Positions 6,705-7,305 of a stretch of 7,305 nucleotides of DNA are shown piece by piece (within the stretch, counting starts at the first letter, position 1; each line of letters begins with the position of its first letter). The DNA comes from Bacteroidales bacterium UBA6340 (GTDB lineage: Bacteria; Bacteroidota; Bacteroidia; Bacteroidales; Paludibacteraceae). The notes beneath the pieces are model-generated. The model was given only the letters and a program-made list of their open reading frames with translations. It was not told where the DNA came from and ran no database searches. A program made the translations under genes and the position numbers. The stretch lies in contig DJSG01000053.1 of assembly GCA_002440265.1 (NCBI GenBank), positions 1 through 7,305 of the forward strand, read 5' to 3'.

Positions 6705-7305
6705 ATGATTTACAGTAAAGAAGTACAAGAAATGTGCGTTGTAGCCAAAGGTCCGAATCACGGACCGGCTCCCATCCCCGAAGAGGGCAAGTGGGTGAAG
6801 GCTACCGAGATCAAAGACATTTCAGGTTTGACCCACGGTGTGGGTTGGTGCGCTCCCCAACAGGGTGCCTGCAAACTGACACTGAATGTAAAAGACGGCA
6901 TCATCGAAGAGGCTCTCATTGAGACCACCGGCTGTTCGGGTATGACCCACTCGGCTGCTATGGCAGCAGAGATTCTGCCGGGTAAGACCATTCTTGAGGC
7001 ACTGAACACCGACCTCGTCTGCGACGCTATCAACACCGCTATGCGCGAGTTGTTCCTCCAGATCGTTTACGGTCGTAGCCAGTCGGCTTTCTCCGAGGGT
7101 GGTTTGGCTATCGGTGCCGGTTTGGAAGACCTCGGCAAAGGGTTGGTAAGCCAAAACGGAACGCTCTTCTCCACGAAATTGAAAGGCGTACGCTACCTGC
7201 AACTGACCGAAGGCTACATCACCAAACAGTTCCTCGACGAGGACAACGAGGTATGCGGCTACGAATATGTGCACATGGGCAAGTTCATGGACGCTATCAA
7301 GAAAG
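6705..7305 (+). CDS. NifU/IscU-like iron-sulfur cluster assembly scaffold protein, 3' end cut by window edge
   Basis: The first 200 codons are visible and run off the right edge. Residues about 41-110 resemble the IscU/NifU N-terminal scaffold domain, on which Fe-S clusters are built before transfer to target proteins. The segment GACKLTLNVKDGIIEEALI, then ETTGCSGMTHSAA at 73-85, matches the IscU core around its second cysteine. After this comes a glycine-rich region, QSAFSEGGLAIGAGLEDLGK at about 126-145, not found in classical IscU. The whole resembles the longer NifU-like proteins of anaerobic Firmicutes and Bacteroidota that are encoded next to a GGGtGRT-family protein. That partner would be expected just downstream, outside the window (from memory, unconfirmed). 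Cysteines are at 11, 49, 56, 77, 106 and 184. The ATG at 6705 is the first usable start; the ATG at 6684 hits a stop after four codons. No Shine-Dalgarno site is seen. Confidence 0.82.
   Translation, partial: MIYSKEVQEMCVVAKGPNHGPAPIPEEGKWVKATEIKDISGLTHGVGWCAPQQGACKLTLNVKDGIIEEALIETTGCSGMTHSAAMAAEILPGKTILEALNTDLVCDAINTAMRELFLQIVYGRSQSAFSEGGLAIGAGLEDLGKGLVSQNGTLFSTKLKGVRYLQLTEGYITKQFLDEDNEVCGYEYVHMGKFMDAIKK

Noticed and set aside
7122..7140. Glycine-rich stretch in the Fe-S scaffold as a nucleotide-binding loop
   Set aside because: The glycine spacing (GGLAIGAGLEDLG) does not match a Walker A or Rossmann pattern and fits the longer NifU-like family better.

Overview
The window looks like an ordinary chromosomal housekeeping stretch from a member of the Bacteroidota, most likely the Bacteroidales (inference). 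The best support is the promoter type. Three copies of the Bacteroidota primary-sigma pattern (a TTTG-like -33 box, exactly 20 nt, then TAnnTTTG) lie upstream of genes, and start codons are preceded by AT-rich sequence rather than strong Shine-Dalgarno sites. The protein families fit: a phosphoserine aminotransferase of the group with an N-terminal KKYNFNAGPS motif, a pyruvate carboxylase/oxaloacetate decarboxylase alpha-like protein, Tex, a GHL10-type glycosyl hydrolase, and a NifU/IscU-like scaffold. I see no mobile element, tRNA, rRNA or CRISPR array.

Layout: four genes run leftward (minus strand) and one rightward. Reading the minus strand from the right, an exported GHL10/DUF187 glycosyl hydrolase (6569-5382, GTG start) is followed after 6 nt by tex (5375-3252), a tight two-gene operon. 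A small hairpin with a T-tract (3219-3241) probably ends it. Immediately beyond is a well-formed promoter (3170-3201), then a leader of about 160 nt and a 639-residue carboxyltransferase-family protein (3005-1086). After a 65-nt gap come the first 340 codons of serC (1020-1), which runs off the left edge. The serC gap holds no recognisable promoter or terminator, so serC is probably co-transcribed with the gene before it. On the right, a gene for an iron-sulfur cluster assembly scaffold (6705-7305) points rightward and runs off the right edge. It shares a 135-nt divergent intergenic region with the hydrolase gene.

Functionally the genes touch serine synthesis (SerC), C3/C4 carboxyl metabolism (the OadA-like protein), RNA or transcription quality control (Tex), envelope glycan turnover (GHL10 protein) and Fe-S assembly. 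They do not form one pathway, and no clearly new multi-gene system is visible. The points most worth following up are these. (1) The OadA-like protein keeps the metal-site Lys and His-x-His, but by eye it has His where the biotinyl Lys should be and Trp and Met at two other conserved active-site positions. (2) The same protein carries an extra helical tail after its biotinyl-like domain. (3) The two divergent promoters overlap with exact dyad symmetry of their four boxes. (4) The serC leader contains a 9-nt-phased TTTrCGTA repeat. (5) The Fe-S scaffold has an unusual cysteine arrangement.
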